64,000 bases of DNA, from NCBI GenBank assembly GCA_049306095.1, contig JBAQPU010000057.1, positions 1-64,000 of the forward strand, written 5' to 3'. Below are positions 8,905-17,470 of this stretch, piece by piece. The translations under genes and the position numbers were made by a program. This DNA comes from UBA2336 sp049306095 (GTDB lineage: Bacteria > Bacteroidota > Bacteroidia > Cytophagales > Cyclobacteriaceae). The notes beneath the pieces are model-generated. The model was given only the letters and a program-made list of their open reading frames with translations. It searched no databases and had not been told where the DNA came from. The number at the start of each line of letters is the position of its first letter. Positions within the stretch are counted from its first letter, which is position 1.

Positions 8905-10170
8905 GTGAAGCAACTCTGGAACAGGCTTTCAAATTCGGGGGTGGCGCCCGATCAGCCTTACGTACTGGTCAGGCGTATCAGAATGCAAAACCAGATTTCC
9001 CTCCTTTTCATCATTATCCTGATCTTCTTCGCAGTTGTTAATATCACTAATAATAAAATTTCGCTTGTACTCGTTGAGGTAAGCTTTGCCTTTCTGCTTT
9101 TTATTCCAACTTACCTCAATCAAAAAAAACTTTTTACCCTTTCTTCCATTCTCTTTTTTATTGAACTGTTCGCATTTGCATTAATCCTTTGTTTTATCCT
9201 GGCTCCACATCGCGAACTGGAGTATATGTTTTTAATGCTGGCCATTCTGCCCCTTACAAGCTATAAAAGCCGAAGAATTATTTATAGCCTGTTCGTTTTA
9301 AGCTACATCGCTTTTGTATTTGCTAAAACCTACACCTATGGTCCGCTTGAGTTTGTAGAGTATTTAAATTATGGTTTTATTTTTTTGATTACCTTCTTTA
9401 TGGTTAAATACCTGAAAGATGAATTTGAAACAAATGTTCACATCATCGCCAGGCAAAACGATCAGTTAAAAAAACTGAATGTAGAAAAAAATCAATTGAT
9501 CAGTATTGCATCGCACGACTTGCGCAGTCCGCTAAACAGGATACAGAGCTTATTATCCCTGCTCTCCATTGAAGGATCGCTTAGTCCCGAACAAAAGAGC
9601 ATTCTTCAAACAGCCCAGCGTGAAGCCAAGAATCAGACTGTGATGATTAAAGAAATTCTGGATTTATATGCGATGGACGAAGGTACCATTAAGGTTAATC
9701 CGGAAAAAAATCATATTCCTACCACCCTGAACAAGCTGGTGGATGATTTTAAGTCGGTGGCCGACAAAAAAAATATCATCATGCATATCAACCACAAAAC
9801 CTCCGAAACAGAGATTACAGCAGACAGCGGCTATTTGCGACAGGTCTTTGAGAACCTTCTTTCTAATGCCATTAAATTCTCTTACCCCAATTCGGCCATC
9901 ACTATCATTACTCAGACCACCGGTCAAACCATGCAAATCTCTTTTAAAGACGAAGGGCAGGGTCTCGACCCGGAAGATCATAAGAGACTATTCAAAAGAT
10001 TTCAAAAGTTAAGTGCCAGGCCCACAGGCGGTGAAGCCTCCTCGGGCCTTGGCTTATCCATCGCTAAAAAGTTTACCGAAGCCATGAATGGTTCTCTTGT
10101 TTGCATCAGTGAGAAAGGAAAAGGCGCCACATTCACTGTTGAACTTCCACTGGCAAAAAAAGTTGAGTAA
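8905..10170 (+). CDS. Membrane sensor histidine kinase
   Basis: A 421-residue kinase starting at GTG. Five or six hydrophobic helices fill residues 30-170. A short coiled coil leads into a HisKA domain with phospho-acceptor His204 in SIASHDLRSPLNR, then an HATPase domain with ENLLSNAIKFS (N box), DEGQGLDPED and SGLGLSIAKKF (G boxes). There is no receiver or DNA-binding domain and no regulator gene beside it, so its partner is elsewhere. It sits only ten bases after the GlcD-like oxidase, hinting at shared transcription. The signal sensed is unknown. Confidence 0.9.
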   Translation: MKQLWNRLSNSGVAPDQPYVLVRRIRMQNQISLLFIIILIFFAVVNITNNKISLVLVEVSFAFLLFIPTYLNQKKLFTLSSILFFIELFAFALILCFILAPHRELEYMFLMLAILPLTSYKSRRIIYSLFVLSYIAFVFAKTYTYGPLEFVEYLNYGFIFLITFFMVKYLKDEFETNVHIIARQNDQLKKLNVEKNQLISIASHDLRSPLNRIQSLLSLLSIEGSLSPEQKSILQTAQREAKNQTVMIKEILDLYAMDEGTIKVNPEKNHIPTTLNKLVDDFKSVADKKNIIMHINHKTSETEITADSGYLRQVFENLLSNAIKFSYPNSAITIITQTTGQTMQISFKDEGQGLDPEDHKRLFKRFQKLSARPTGGEASSGLGLSIAKKFTEAMNGSLVCISEKGKGATFTVELPLAKKVE

Positions 10171-10232
10171 ATCCGAAACATTGGTGAGATTGGTCATTCC
10201 AGCCCTGTGCCGGAATCTTTTGCTTTAACAGG

Positions 10233-10276
10233 AGATTGCGATCAAGCCTGCCTCCCGGTAGGCTGGTCTACAATGA
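10233..10276. repeat. REP-like palindromic element, copy A (degenerate)
   Basis: The core CCTGCCT, a short loop, then AGGCTGG forms an imperfect hairpin flanked by AGATTGC on the left and ATGACA on the right. The same core and right flank recur at 29218-29263 in a better-preserved copy. It lies between the convergent kinase and ybdK genes. Confidence 0.65.
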
Positions 10277-10301
10277 CAAAGTAATGACCACCTTGAGACT
10301 T

Positions 10302-11432
10302 TTACGATGCCAAGCTTTCCTCAAACTCGCGCACATTAAACCTCGTTACATCATGCAGGTCGCCAGAGGCCTGGTACACCGCATATTGCCGTTCGGAACT
10401 ATTGCCACTTTCAACAATGGCTCTAACAATATTCAAATACCCTTCATACTTCAACTCTTTCGTATAAGGTTTACATTGCTCAAGCCAATAAAGGATATCA
10501 TCCGTAAGTTTTACGGGATTTTCAATACGCTGACTGATTATTTCTGCGTGCCGACCATAGCGGATCGCTCTCCATTTATTTTCACGGAGCATCCAACGAT
10601 GAAATTTTTTATTTCCATTCTCCCATTCTTCCGCATGATCGCGAAACCAATGTGCCAGAATATGAACAAAGGCAACAATGGCCATTGCTTCTGTGAAGCG
10701 CGCAGGTTCATCACACACCCTGATTTCGACTGTTCCAATAACCGGACTTGGCCGTACATCCCACCACAAGTCCCTAAAACTTTCAATAGACCCCGATCGC
10801 ACTAAGTCGTGGTACAGCTTTTGAAATTGAAACCAGTTTTTTACCAGGTAGGGTATGCCGCTGGTAGGAAGCGATTCGTACATGGTAGGCCGTGCCGCTG
10901 TTAAGCCGGTATCCATTCGTTGCCAGAAAGGAGAACTGGCTGAGAGTGCCAGCAGATGCGGAACGAAGTGTAATATGAAGTTATTTAGCCTGATTGCCTC
11001 ATCGGCTGATGTTACGCCAACATGAATGTGCATGCCATATACTGCCATACGCCTGATCAGCCATTGATTCCGGTCAGCCAGTTCATGGTATCGGGCAGAG
11101 GGTGTAATTAAACGCTCACGGTAATTTGCTTCCGGGTGCGTGCCTGTTGAAGATATCCGCAACCCTTTTTGCTTTGCCGATGTATGCACCTTCATCAACG
11201 ACTGCAGTAAATCATTATTCACTTCCTGCACAGTTGAGCAAACGCCCGTTATTACTTCAAGTGTGCTTTGAAAGAATTCTTTTTTTAAAGATTCACTTCC
11301 AACATCCTCAATAATTTCATTTGCACGAGGAGTAAGCAGCAATGAAGATTCATCTAAAACCTGAAGTTCCAACTCCACACCAAGCGATAACGATGACAAT
11401 GACGGATTAAATACAAGTGGCTTATTCTTCAT
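10302..11432 (-). CDS. ybdK: Carboxylate-amine ligase, YbdK/GCS2 family
   Basis: A 376-residue member of the glutamate-cysteine ligase type 2 family, matching the family's usual length of about 370. Diagnostic segments are the N-terminal LGVELELQVLD, YGMHIHVGV, RPTMYESLPTSGIPY and GTVEIRVCDEPA. Family members make gamma-glutamyl bonds using ATP; YbdK of E. coli has weak glutamate-cysteine ligase activity. Whether this enzyme makes gamma-glutamylcysteine in vivo is unproven. It is divergent from asnB across 44 bases and so may share a regulatory region with it. Confidence 0.88.
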   Translation of the reverse strand: MKNKPLVFNPSLSSLSLGVELELQVLDESSLLLTPRANEIIEDVGSESLKKEFFQSTLEVITGVCSTVQEVNNDLLQSLMKVHTSAKQKGLRISSTGTHPEANYRERLITPSARYHELADRNQWLIRRMAVYGMHIHVGVTSADEAIRLNNFILHFVPHLLALSASSPFWQRMDTGLTAARPTMYESLPTSGIPYLVKNWFQFQKLYHDLVRSGSIESFRDLWWDVRPSPVIGTVEIRVCDEPARFTEAMAIVAFVHILAHWFRDHAEEWENGNKKFHRWMLRENKWRAIRYGRHAEIISQRIENPVKLTDDILYWLEQCKPYTKELKYEGYLNIVRAIVESGNSSERQYAVYQASGDLHDVTRFNVREFEESLAS

Positions 11433-11446
11433 TTCGCGAATTAGGG

Positions 11447-11454
11447 TATTTTTG
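11447..11454 (+). promoter_or_regulatory. -7 box (TATTTTTG) of asnB
   Basis: An exact TAnnTTTG match ends 22 bases before the asnB ATG, giving a leader of about 15 bases. A -33 TTTG box is not obvious. Confidence 0.5.
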
Positions 11455-11476
11455 AAGACTATTACAATTCAAATTT

Positions 11477-13381
11477 ATGTGTGGCATTACCGGAATCTTT
11501 GCGTTTAACCTGGCAGGAAAATTCAATAAGATCCACACAGCCGCTGCCACCAATGCACTGGCAAAACGCGGCCCCGATTTTCATAATGTTTATTTAGATG
11601 ATTGGGTTGGATTGGGCCATCGCAGGCTCTCCATCATTGATACCTCTGCCATTGCCCATCAACCCATGTGGGATGAAACCAACCGGTTTTGCATCGTTTT
11701 CAATGGTGAAATTTTTAACTATCGCGAACTAAAAGATGAACTCGTTGCCAACGGAATTACCTTTTTCTCACATTCAGACACAGAAGTTTTACTGAAACTT
11801 TACATTCTAGAAAAAGAAAAGTGCCTGAACAAACTCAACGGTTTCTTTGCTTTCTGCATCTACGATAAACAAGAGCAATCTTTTTTTATGGCGCGCGACC
11901 GGTACGGAGTAAAACCACTGTTGTATGTTTTCGATGAGCATAAATTCATTTTCGCTTCCGAAATGAAATCCATCATCCACTATGGAATTGAAAAGGATAT
12001 TGATTATACCTCCTTGTACACATACCTGCAACTCAATTATATTCCTGCACCAAACACAATTTTTAAAAAAGTAAAGAAACTTCTCCCCGGGCATTACTTA
12101 AAAATTATCAATTCTCAATTATCAATTTTCAATTACTACCAAATTCCTTTTGATCATGAGGCAGCCCGGAAAAACCCAATTACCTACGACTCTGCCAAAC
12201 AAAAACTGGCAGAACTACTGGAGGCTTCTGTTCAGCGTAGATTAATTTCAGATGTTCCACTGGGTGCTTTTTTAAGTGGCGGAATTGATTCTTCTGTGAT
12301 TACCGGGTTGGCAAGCAAGCATAAACCTGACCTTCACACATTTTCAATTGGCTTCAAGGATGAAAAATTCTTCGATGAAACGGAATACGCGCGGCTCGTT
12401 GCCAACCATTTAAAAACAAAGCATACCGTTTTTTCGCTCACCAATAATAATCTGTACGAGCACGTTCACGCTATCTTAGATTACCTCGATGAACCTTTTG
12501 CCGATTCTTCCGCTATTAATGTCTACATCTTAAGCAAAGAAACCCGCAAACACGCTACCGTTGCCCTTTCGGGCGATGGTGCCGATGAACTACTGGCCGG
12601 TTATAACAAGCACGCTGCATTTTATCGGATGCTTCATCAGGGTTGGAAAGAAAAACTGGTTGGTGCGCTTCAACCACTTTGGAAAATAATACCTCAATCA
12701 CGGAACAATCCGTTCGCCAACAAGGCGCGCCAACTGGCCCGGTTTGCAGACGGAATGAAACTTTCCTCAAAAGAACGTTATTGGAAATGGGCCGGGTTTA
12801 CCGATGAAGAGCAGGCGCTGAACCTGCTTTCAATGAACTCAAGAGCGGGTTTATCCATGGAAGAGCACGGTAGGTTAAAGTCATCGATCATAAAAACAAT
12901 TCCTGAAAAAGAAAGCATCAATGACATTCTGCTGACCGATGTAAACCTGGTGCTTCCGAACGATATGCTCACCAAAGTAGACCTGATGAGCATGGCCAAT
13001 GGGTTGGAGGTTCGCACGCCTTTCCTCGATGTTGAGGTCGTGAACTTTGTTTTCTCGTTACCGGATGATTATAAAATCAATTCATCGATCAGAAAACGAA
13101 TATTGCAAGACACGTTCAAAGATCTGCTTCCGCAGCAGCTTTACAACCGCCCGAAAAAGGGATTTGAAGTTCCATTGCTGAAATGGTTCAGAAATGAAAT
13201 GAAATCATTGATTAACGATGATCTACTATCCAAAAAACTTATTGAAGAGCAAGGCATTTTCAATTACCCCGAAATCGAAAAATTAAAAAAGCAGTTATTT
13301 TCCTCCAATCCGGGTGATGTACACGCCCGCATTTGGGGTTTACTTGTTTTTCAATGGTGGTGGAAAAAGTATATTTACTAA
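11477..13381 (+). CDS. asnB: Asparagine synthetase (glutamine-hydrolysing)
   Basis: A 634-residue AsnB. Cys2 (after Met1, in MCGITGIF) is the nucleophile of the glutaminase domain (about 1-205). The synthetase domain carries the ATP pyrophosphatase loop FLSGGIDSS near residue 265, then the ALSGDGADELLAGY segment and the LMSMANGLEVRTPFLD segment. It converts aspartate, glutamine and ATP to asparagine; close homologues also serve in polysaccharide clusters, but the context here gives no sign of that. Between the two domains, bases 12104-12138 are an in-frame array of five 7-base repeats coding IINSQLSIFNYY. The next gene starts directly after its stop codon. Confidence 0.95.
   Translation: MCGITGIFAFNLAGKFNKIHTAAATNALAKRGPDFHNVYLDDWVGLGHRRLSIIDTSAIAHQPMWDETNRFCIVFNGEIFNYRELKDELVANGITFFSHSDTEVLLKLYILEKEKCLNKLNGFFAFCIYDKQEQSFFMARDRYGVKPLLYVFDEHKFIFASEMKSIIHYGIEKDIDYTSLYTYLQLNYIPAPNTIFKKVKKLLPGHYLKIINSQLSIFNYYQIPFDHEAARKNPITYDSAKQKLAELLEASVQRRLISDVPLGAFLSGGIDSSVITGLASKHKPDLHTFSIGFKDEKFFDETEYARLVANHLKTKHTVFSLTNNNLYEHVHAILDYLDEPFADSSAINVYILSKETRKHATVALSGDGADELLAGYNKHAAFYRMLHQGWKEKLVGALQPLWKIIPQSRNNPFANKARQLARFADGMKLSSKERYWKWAGFTDEEQALNLLSMNSRAGLSMEEHGRLKSSIIKTIPEKESINDILLTDVNLVLPNDMLTKVDLMSMANGLEVRTPFLDVEVVNFVFSLPDDYKINSSIRKRILQDTFKDLLPQQLYNRPKKGFEVPLLKWFRNEMKSLINDDLLSKKLIEEQGIFNYPEIEKLKKQLFSSNPGDVHARIWGLLVFQWWWKKYIY
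12104..12138. repeat. Heptamer array inside asnB
   Basis: Five consecutive 7-base units (ATTATCA, ATTCTCA, ATTATCA, ATTTTCA, ATTACTA) lie in coding sequence between the glutaminase and synthetase domains. As 7 is not a multiple of 3, the units are read in all three phases, yet the frame stays open. It is the only member of the repeat class found wholly within a gene. Confidence 0.75.
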
Positions 13382-13783
13382 ATGGGGCATGTCAAAAAAA
13401 TAGTCGTTGATGGTCAGACAATACTGGAGGTTGATTACTCGGATTGTCATGAAACAGCAATGAAGGCGTTTGTTACAGAGGCTATTGAAATTGCCAAGGT
13501 TGAAAACCGCCCACTCCTGGTGTTGTCTTGTTTTAATGAGAAGAATTACATCACTCCTTCTTTTATAAGACATGTCGAAAAGACGGTTACACCGGTTGTA
13601 CACTTAATTGATAAACAGGCGATCCTGGGGTTATCTTTTACCCAGAAATTTATACTGAAAGGTTTAAATATTTTTCTACAACGAAATTTTAATGCCTTTG
13701 ATACCCGTGACGAGGCCATTCGCTACCTTCTCGACAAGAATATTCGCGAAACTGATTTACCGGATCACTTTAAGAAAAAGTGA
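13382..13783 (+). CDS. Small SpoIIAA/STAS-like protein
   Basis: A 133-residue soluble protein whose ATG follows the asnB stop without a gap, so translation is probably coupled. The alternation of beta strands and amphipathic helices, with the segments RPLLVLSCFN and VVHLIDKQAILGLSF, resembles the SpoIIAA-like/STAS fold found in many short Bacteroidota proteins. Known STAS proteins bind partners or nucleotides in regulation; no catalytic residues are recognisable here. The fold assignment is an inference from pattern and length. Its role next to asparagine synthetase is unknown. Confidence 0.75.
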   Translation: MGHVKKIVVDGQTILEVDYSDCHETAMKAFVTEAIEIAKVENRPLLVLSCFNEKNYITPSFIRHVEKTVTPVVHLIDKQAILGLSFTQKFILKGLNIFLQRNFNAFDTRDEAIRYLLDKNIRETDLPDHFKKK

Positions 13784-13917
13784 TCATTACAATAAACAGT
13801 CCTGAAGTTTTCTGTTCGCTAAAAAGTTTTTTATCTAAATTAAATACCTGATAGTCATCAGACCGTTTTAATTTCCGTTATTATAGCGGTTAGGACGACT
13901 ATCAAATCTAAATACGT

Positions 13918-14271
13918 ATGAAAAATATTCTACGAATGGAGGAAGCCGCCATGTTTGGGTTAGCCATCTATCTGAATTCTTTTCTACCGTTTCAAGGATG
14001 GGTTTTCTGGGCGTGGTTCCTGGCGCCCGACCTCGGTATGTTGGGTTATCTCGCCAATCCAAAAGTTGGTGCTTTTACTTACAATGTGTTGCATCACAAA
14101 GGAATTGCCATCCTGATTTATTTTGCCGGATTCTTTTTTTCCATACACATACTTACGCTGGCAGGCGTTGTGTTGTTCGGTCATAGTTCTTTTGATCGGA
14201 TTGTTGGGTATGGTTTAAAATATGCCGATAATTTTAAAAACACGCATTTAGGCTGGATCGGGAAACAATGA
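13918..14271 (+). CDS. DUF4260 family membrane protein
   Basis: A 117-residue integral membrane protein with three or four hydrophobic segments. The LAPDLGMLGYLANPKVGAF segment and the following YNVLHHK are typical of DUF4260, whose function is not known. Its stop codon overlaps the start of the HMA-AraC regulator (ATGATG), so it is the first gene of the copper-related operon here. It could have a role in metal tolerance by association, but there is no direct evidence. Confidence 0.82.
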   Translation: MKNILRMEEAAMFGLAIYLNSFLPFQGWVFWAWFLAPDLGMLGYLANPKVGAFTYNVLHHKGIAILIYFAGFFFSIHILTLAGVVLFGHSSFDRIVGYGLKYADNFKNTHLGWIGKQ

Positions 14272-14825
14272 TGCTCTACATCAAACACATGGTGTGCGAC
14301 CGTTGCAAAATGGCGGTGCAAAAAGCCCTGGATGAAAACAACATCCAGTACAATAACCTTGAACTTGGTGAAGTCGACCTGGTTGTTGAACCTACTGAAA
14401 AAGAACTTGAAAAATTTAAAGCAGCTATCGAAAAAATTGGATTTGAATTAATAGAAGATCGTAACGCCCGAATCATCTCAAAAATAAAAAGCACTGTACT
14501 TTCTATTGTCCGTGATGATGCGGCAAGAAAAAAGAAGCTGTCTGTTGAAATCTCGGAAGCCCTGAACAAAGATTATAATGCCCTGAGTGGTTTGTTCTCA
14601 TCGGTTGAAGGCACAACGATTGAACAATACGCCATTCAGCAAAAAATTGAATTTGTAAAAGAACTGTTGGTATACGATGAACTATCGTTAAGTGAAATCG
14701 CCAGCAAACTTCATTACAGCAGTGTGCAACACCTGTCGAACCAGTTTAAAAAGATAACGGGCTTAACACCCAGTCATTTTAAAAAAATTGGCAGTCACAA
14801 ACGCCAGCCACTCGATAGTTTATAA
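14268..14825 (+). CDS. AraC-family regulator with N-terminal HMA-like metal-binding domain
   Basis: A 185-residue protein. The first 65 residues resemble a heavy-metal-associated (HMA) fold with a CxxC pair (Cys10 and Cys13 in VCDRCK). Residues about 85-175 form an AraC-type double helix-turn-helix, with LSLSEIASKLHYSSVQHLSNQFKK as the second helix pair. It overlaps the DUF4260 gene and lies 70 bases before the copper ATPase. The natural reading is a copper or silver sensor that binds metal through the CxxC and controls this operon. That role is inferred from fusion and context, not demonstrated. Confidence 0.85.
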   Translation: MMLYIKHMVCDRCKMAVQKALDENNIQYNNLELGEVDLVVEPTEKELEKFKAAIEKIGFELIEDRNARIISKIKSTVLSIVRDDAARKKKLSVEISEALNKDYNALSGLFSSVEGTTIEQYAIQQKIEFVKELLVYDELSLSEIASKLHYSSVQHLSNQFKKITGLTPSHFKKIGSHKRQPLDSL

Positions 14826-14895
14826 CTCTTTCCTGTAATTCTGTAAATCCTAATACTCGTTCAGGTCGTATTTTTAGTATTGAAATACCAAGACT

Positions 14896-17403
14896 ATGAC
14901 ACACGATTATCATATTTCCGGCATGACCTGCAGTGGGTGTGCTTCCACCGTTGAAAAAGCTCTTCTTAAAGTAGAAGGAGTTGAATCGGTAAAGGTAAAT
15001 CTACAGGAAGCGAAAGCCACCATTACCACGACTAAACACATTCCGCTTGAAAAATTCCGTGACGGCATGGCTAACCTGCATTATCAAATATCCAATCAAG
15101 GTGATTCCGATGCGGTAAAATCAGCACACGCTCATCATCACGTGCATAAACAAGAGACGCCTCATCAGGAAGGTGATACCTACTATTGCCCCATGTTGTG
15201 TGAAGGCGACAAAAAATATCTCAAGCCAGGCAATTGCCCCGTATGCGGCATGCATTTAGTAAAAGAACAAAAGTTTACTCCTGTAAAAGCAGAATACACC
15301 TGCCCGATGCATCCTGAAATCATCCGCAACGAACCGGGAAGCTGCCCAATCTGCGGAATGAGCCTGGTGCCAAAAGTCATTGACAGGCAAAGTGAGGAGG
15401 AGGATAGCGCCTACAAAGACATGCTTAAAAAATTCTGGATAGCAGCCGCTTTTACAATTCCGATTATGGTCATTGCCATGGGTGAAATGGTGGGGCTTCA
15501 CCTTTCAGGAATTGCCAGCGCTGCCACGTGGGGATGGATCCAATTCATCCTTTCTCTGCCGGTCATTTTTTATTCCAGTGCCGATTTTTTTAAACGTGGA
15601 TATCAATCGGTGGTGCATTGGTCGCCAAACATGTGGACACTGATCTCGTTGGGAGCAGGATCAGCCTTTCTGTTCAGCATCATAGCCTTGTTGTTTCCGC
15701 AACTGTTTCCCGATCAATTCAAAGAGCATGGAGCAGTACACCTGTACTTTGAAGCTGCCACTGTTATTCTAACGCTTATCATTCTCGGTCAGGTGTTGGA
15801 ACTAAAAGCACACAGCCAAACCAATAGCGCCATTCGTGAACTCCTCAACCTTGTTCCACAAGAAGTTACGGTCATCCGCGATGGGCACGAACATAAAATT
15901 CCGTTAGAGCATGTTGCGGTAAATGATACCATCAAAATTAAGCCAGGCGAAAAAATTCCGGTTGACGGGAAAGTGATGAAAGGATTCAGCGCGGTAAACG
16001 AATCGATGATCACAGGCGAACCCATTCCGGTAGAAAAAACTGAAGGTGACCCTGTAACAGGTGGCACTGTAAACGGAACGGGAAGTTTTGAAATGGTGGC
16101 ACTAAAAGTTGGTTCAGAAACATTGCTTGCCCAAATCATTGACATGGTGAATAAGGCCAGTCGGTCACGAGCACCCATTCAAAATTTAGCCGATAAGATT
16201 GCCCGATATTTTGTACCGACTGTTGTAACTATCTCCATCCTTTCCTTTATCATCTGGGCCGTGTGGGGACCCGACCCAGCATTTGTTTTCGCGTTCGCGA
16301 ATGCCGTTACCGTTTTAATCATTGCGTGTCCGTGTGCACTGGGGTTAGCAACACCCATGGCTATTATGGTGGGAACAGGTAAGGGCGCTCAACTGGGCGT
16401 TTTATTAAAAGAAGCGAAAGTTGTGGAAGCCATGGAAAAAGTGGATGTACTGGTGATCGATAAAACCGGAACCCTTACAGAAGGGAAGCCTGTATTTAAA
16501 AACATAAAAACCTTATCCGATAAAATCAGCGAAGATCAACTCTTAACTTTTGCAGCTTCATTGGAGAAAAGCAGCGAACACCCGCTGGCGGAGGCGATCG
16601 TGCAGGAAGCAACAAACAGAAAGTTAAGTTTAAGTGTGGTAGAAAATTTTCAATCCATAACAGGTCACGGTATTACAGGTTTAATTGACGGAAAAAGAAT
16701 ATCGCTGGGAAATAAAAAGTTAATAGGAAAATCCGGAATCAAGCTGAATACAGCCCTTACCGAGGAGATTGAAAACCTGCAGGCATCCGGTGAAACAGTC
16801 ATGTTTCTGATGATGGAACTTGAATTAGCCGGGTACATTACGGCCGCAGATCCGCTTAAAAAGAATTCAAAAAGTGCCATTCAGGAATTACAAAAACTGG
16901 GTGTTCATGTAATTATGCTCACAGGCGACAATCAGCGAACTGCTAAAGCTGTTGCTCAGGAGCTTTCGCTGGATGGTTTTGAGGCGGAGTATCTTCCGCA
17001 AGACAAACTCAACAAGGTAAAGGAGCTTCAGCAACAAGGTAAAATTGTTGCCATGGCTGGCGATGGAATTAACGATGCCCCTGCGCTTGCACAAGCAAAC
17101 GTTGGCATCGCGATGGGCACCGGCACCAGTGCCGCTATTGAAAGTGCGGGAATTACGTTAGTGAAGGGAGATTTACACGGCATCATCCGCGCCAAAAAAT
17201 TAAGCAAGGAGGTGATGAAGAACATCAGGCAAAACTTGTTCTTCGCTTTTATCTATAATGCTGTTGGCGTTCCGGTAGCAGCCGGTGTATTATTCCCATT
17301 CACAGGAATCTTACTCAGCCCAATGCTTGCCGCATTGGCCATGAGTTTAAGTTCCGTTTCGGTTATTGGAAACAGCCTGCGTCTTCGAACACAATCCATG
17401 TAA
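14896..17403 (+). CDS. copA: Copper-translocating P1B-type ATPase
   Basis: An 835-residue inner-membrane copper exporter. It starts with an HMA domain (Cys12-x-x-Cys15 in TCSGCA), a His-rich stretch (near 75-92), and two zinc-ribbon-like heavy-metal-binding modules (about 95-120 and 132-160, each with YxCPM and CPxCGM). The membrane part has the metal-selective CPC motif at 478-480. The cytoplasmic part has the phosphorylation site DKTGT (Asp522), an HP dipeptide in SEHPLAEA and the GDGINDAPAL hinge. The two CxCGM modules are common in Bacteroidota copper/silver ATPases. The upstream HMA-AraC protein is its probable regulator; a strong terminator follows. Confidence 0.96.
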   Translation: MTHDYHISGMTCSGCASTVEKALLKVEGVESVKVNLQEAKATITTTKHIPLEKFRDGMANLHYQISNQGDSDAVKSAHAHHHVHKQETPHQEGDTYYCPMLCEGDKKYLKPGNCPVCGMHLVKEQKFTPVKAEYTCPMHPEIIRNEPGSCPICGMSLVPKVIDRQSEEEDSAYKDMLKKFWIAAAFTIPIMVIAMGEMVGLHLSGIASAATWGWIQFILSLPVIFYSSADFFKRGYQSVVHWSPNMWTLISLGAGSAFLFSIIALLFPQLFPDQFKEHGAVHLYFEAATVILTLIILGQVLELKAHSQTNSAIRELLNLVPQEVTVIRDGHEHKIPLEHVAVNDTIKIKPGEKIPVDGKVMKGFSAVNESMITGEPIPVEKTEGDPVTGGTVNGTGSFEMVALKVGSETLLAQIIDMVNKASRSRAPIQNLADKIARYFVPTVVTISILSFIIWAVWGPDPAFVFAFANAVTVLIIACPCALGLATPMAIMVGTGKGAQLGVLLKEAKVVEAMEKVDVLVIDKTGTLTEGKPVFKNIKTLSDKISEDQLLTFAASLEKSSEHPLAEAIVQEATNRKLSLSVVENFQSITGHGITGLIDGKRISLGNKKLIGKSGIKLNTALTEEIENLQASGETVMFLMMELELAGYITAADPLKKNSKSAIQELQKLGVHVIMLTGDNQRTAKAVAQELSLDGFEAEYLPQDKLNKVKELQQQGKIVAMAGDGINDAPALAQANVGIAMGTGTSAAIESAGITLVKGDLHGIIRAKKLSKEVMKNIRQNLFFAFIYNAVGVPVAAGVLFPFTGILLSPMLAALAMSLSSVSVIGNSLRLRTQSM

Positions 17404-17437
17404 ACTTAAATCTGGATTCGAAGGCACTGCAGGTATC

Positions 17438-17470
17438 AGTGATCGCTACTTTGCGATCACTATTTTTCTT
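17438..17470 (+). terminator. Rho-independent terminator of copA
   Basis: A perfect 9-bp stem AGTGATCGC/GCGATCACT with a six-base loop is followed by ATTTTTCTT on the plus strand. The hairpin overlaps the last codons and stop of the convergent NHL-protein gene, so one DNA segment serves both functions. Confidence 0.8.

Noticed and set aside
10236..10805. 189-residue plus-strand ORF
   Set aside because: It is antisense to ybdK, whose family motifs are clear; the composition is that of a shadow frame.
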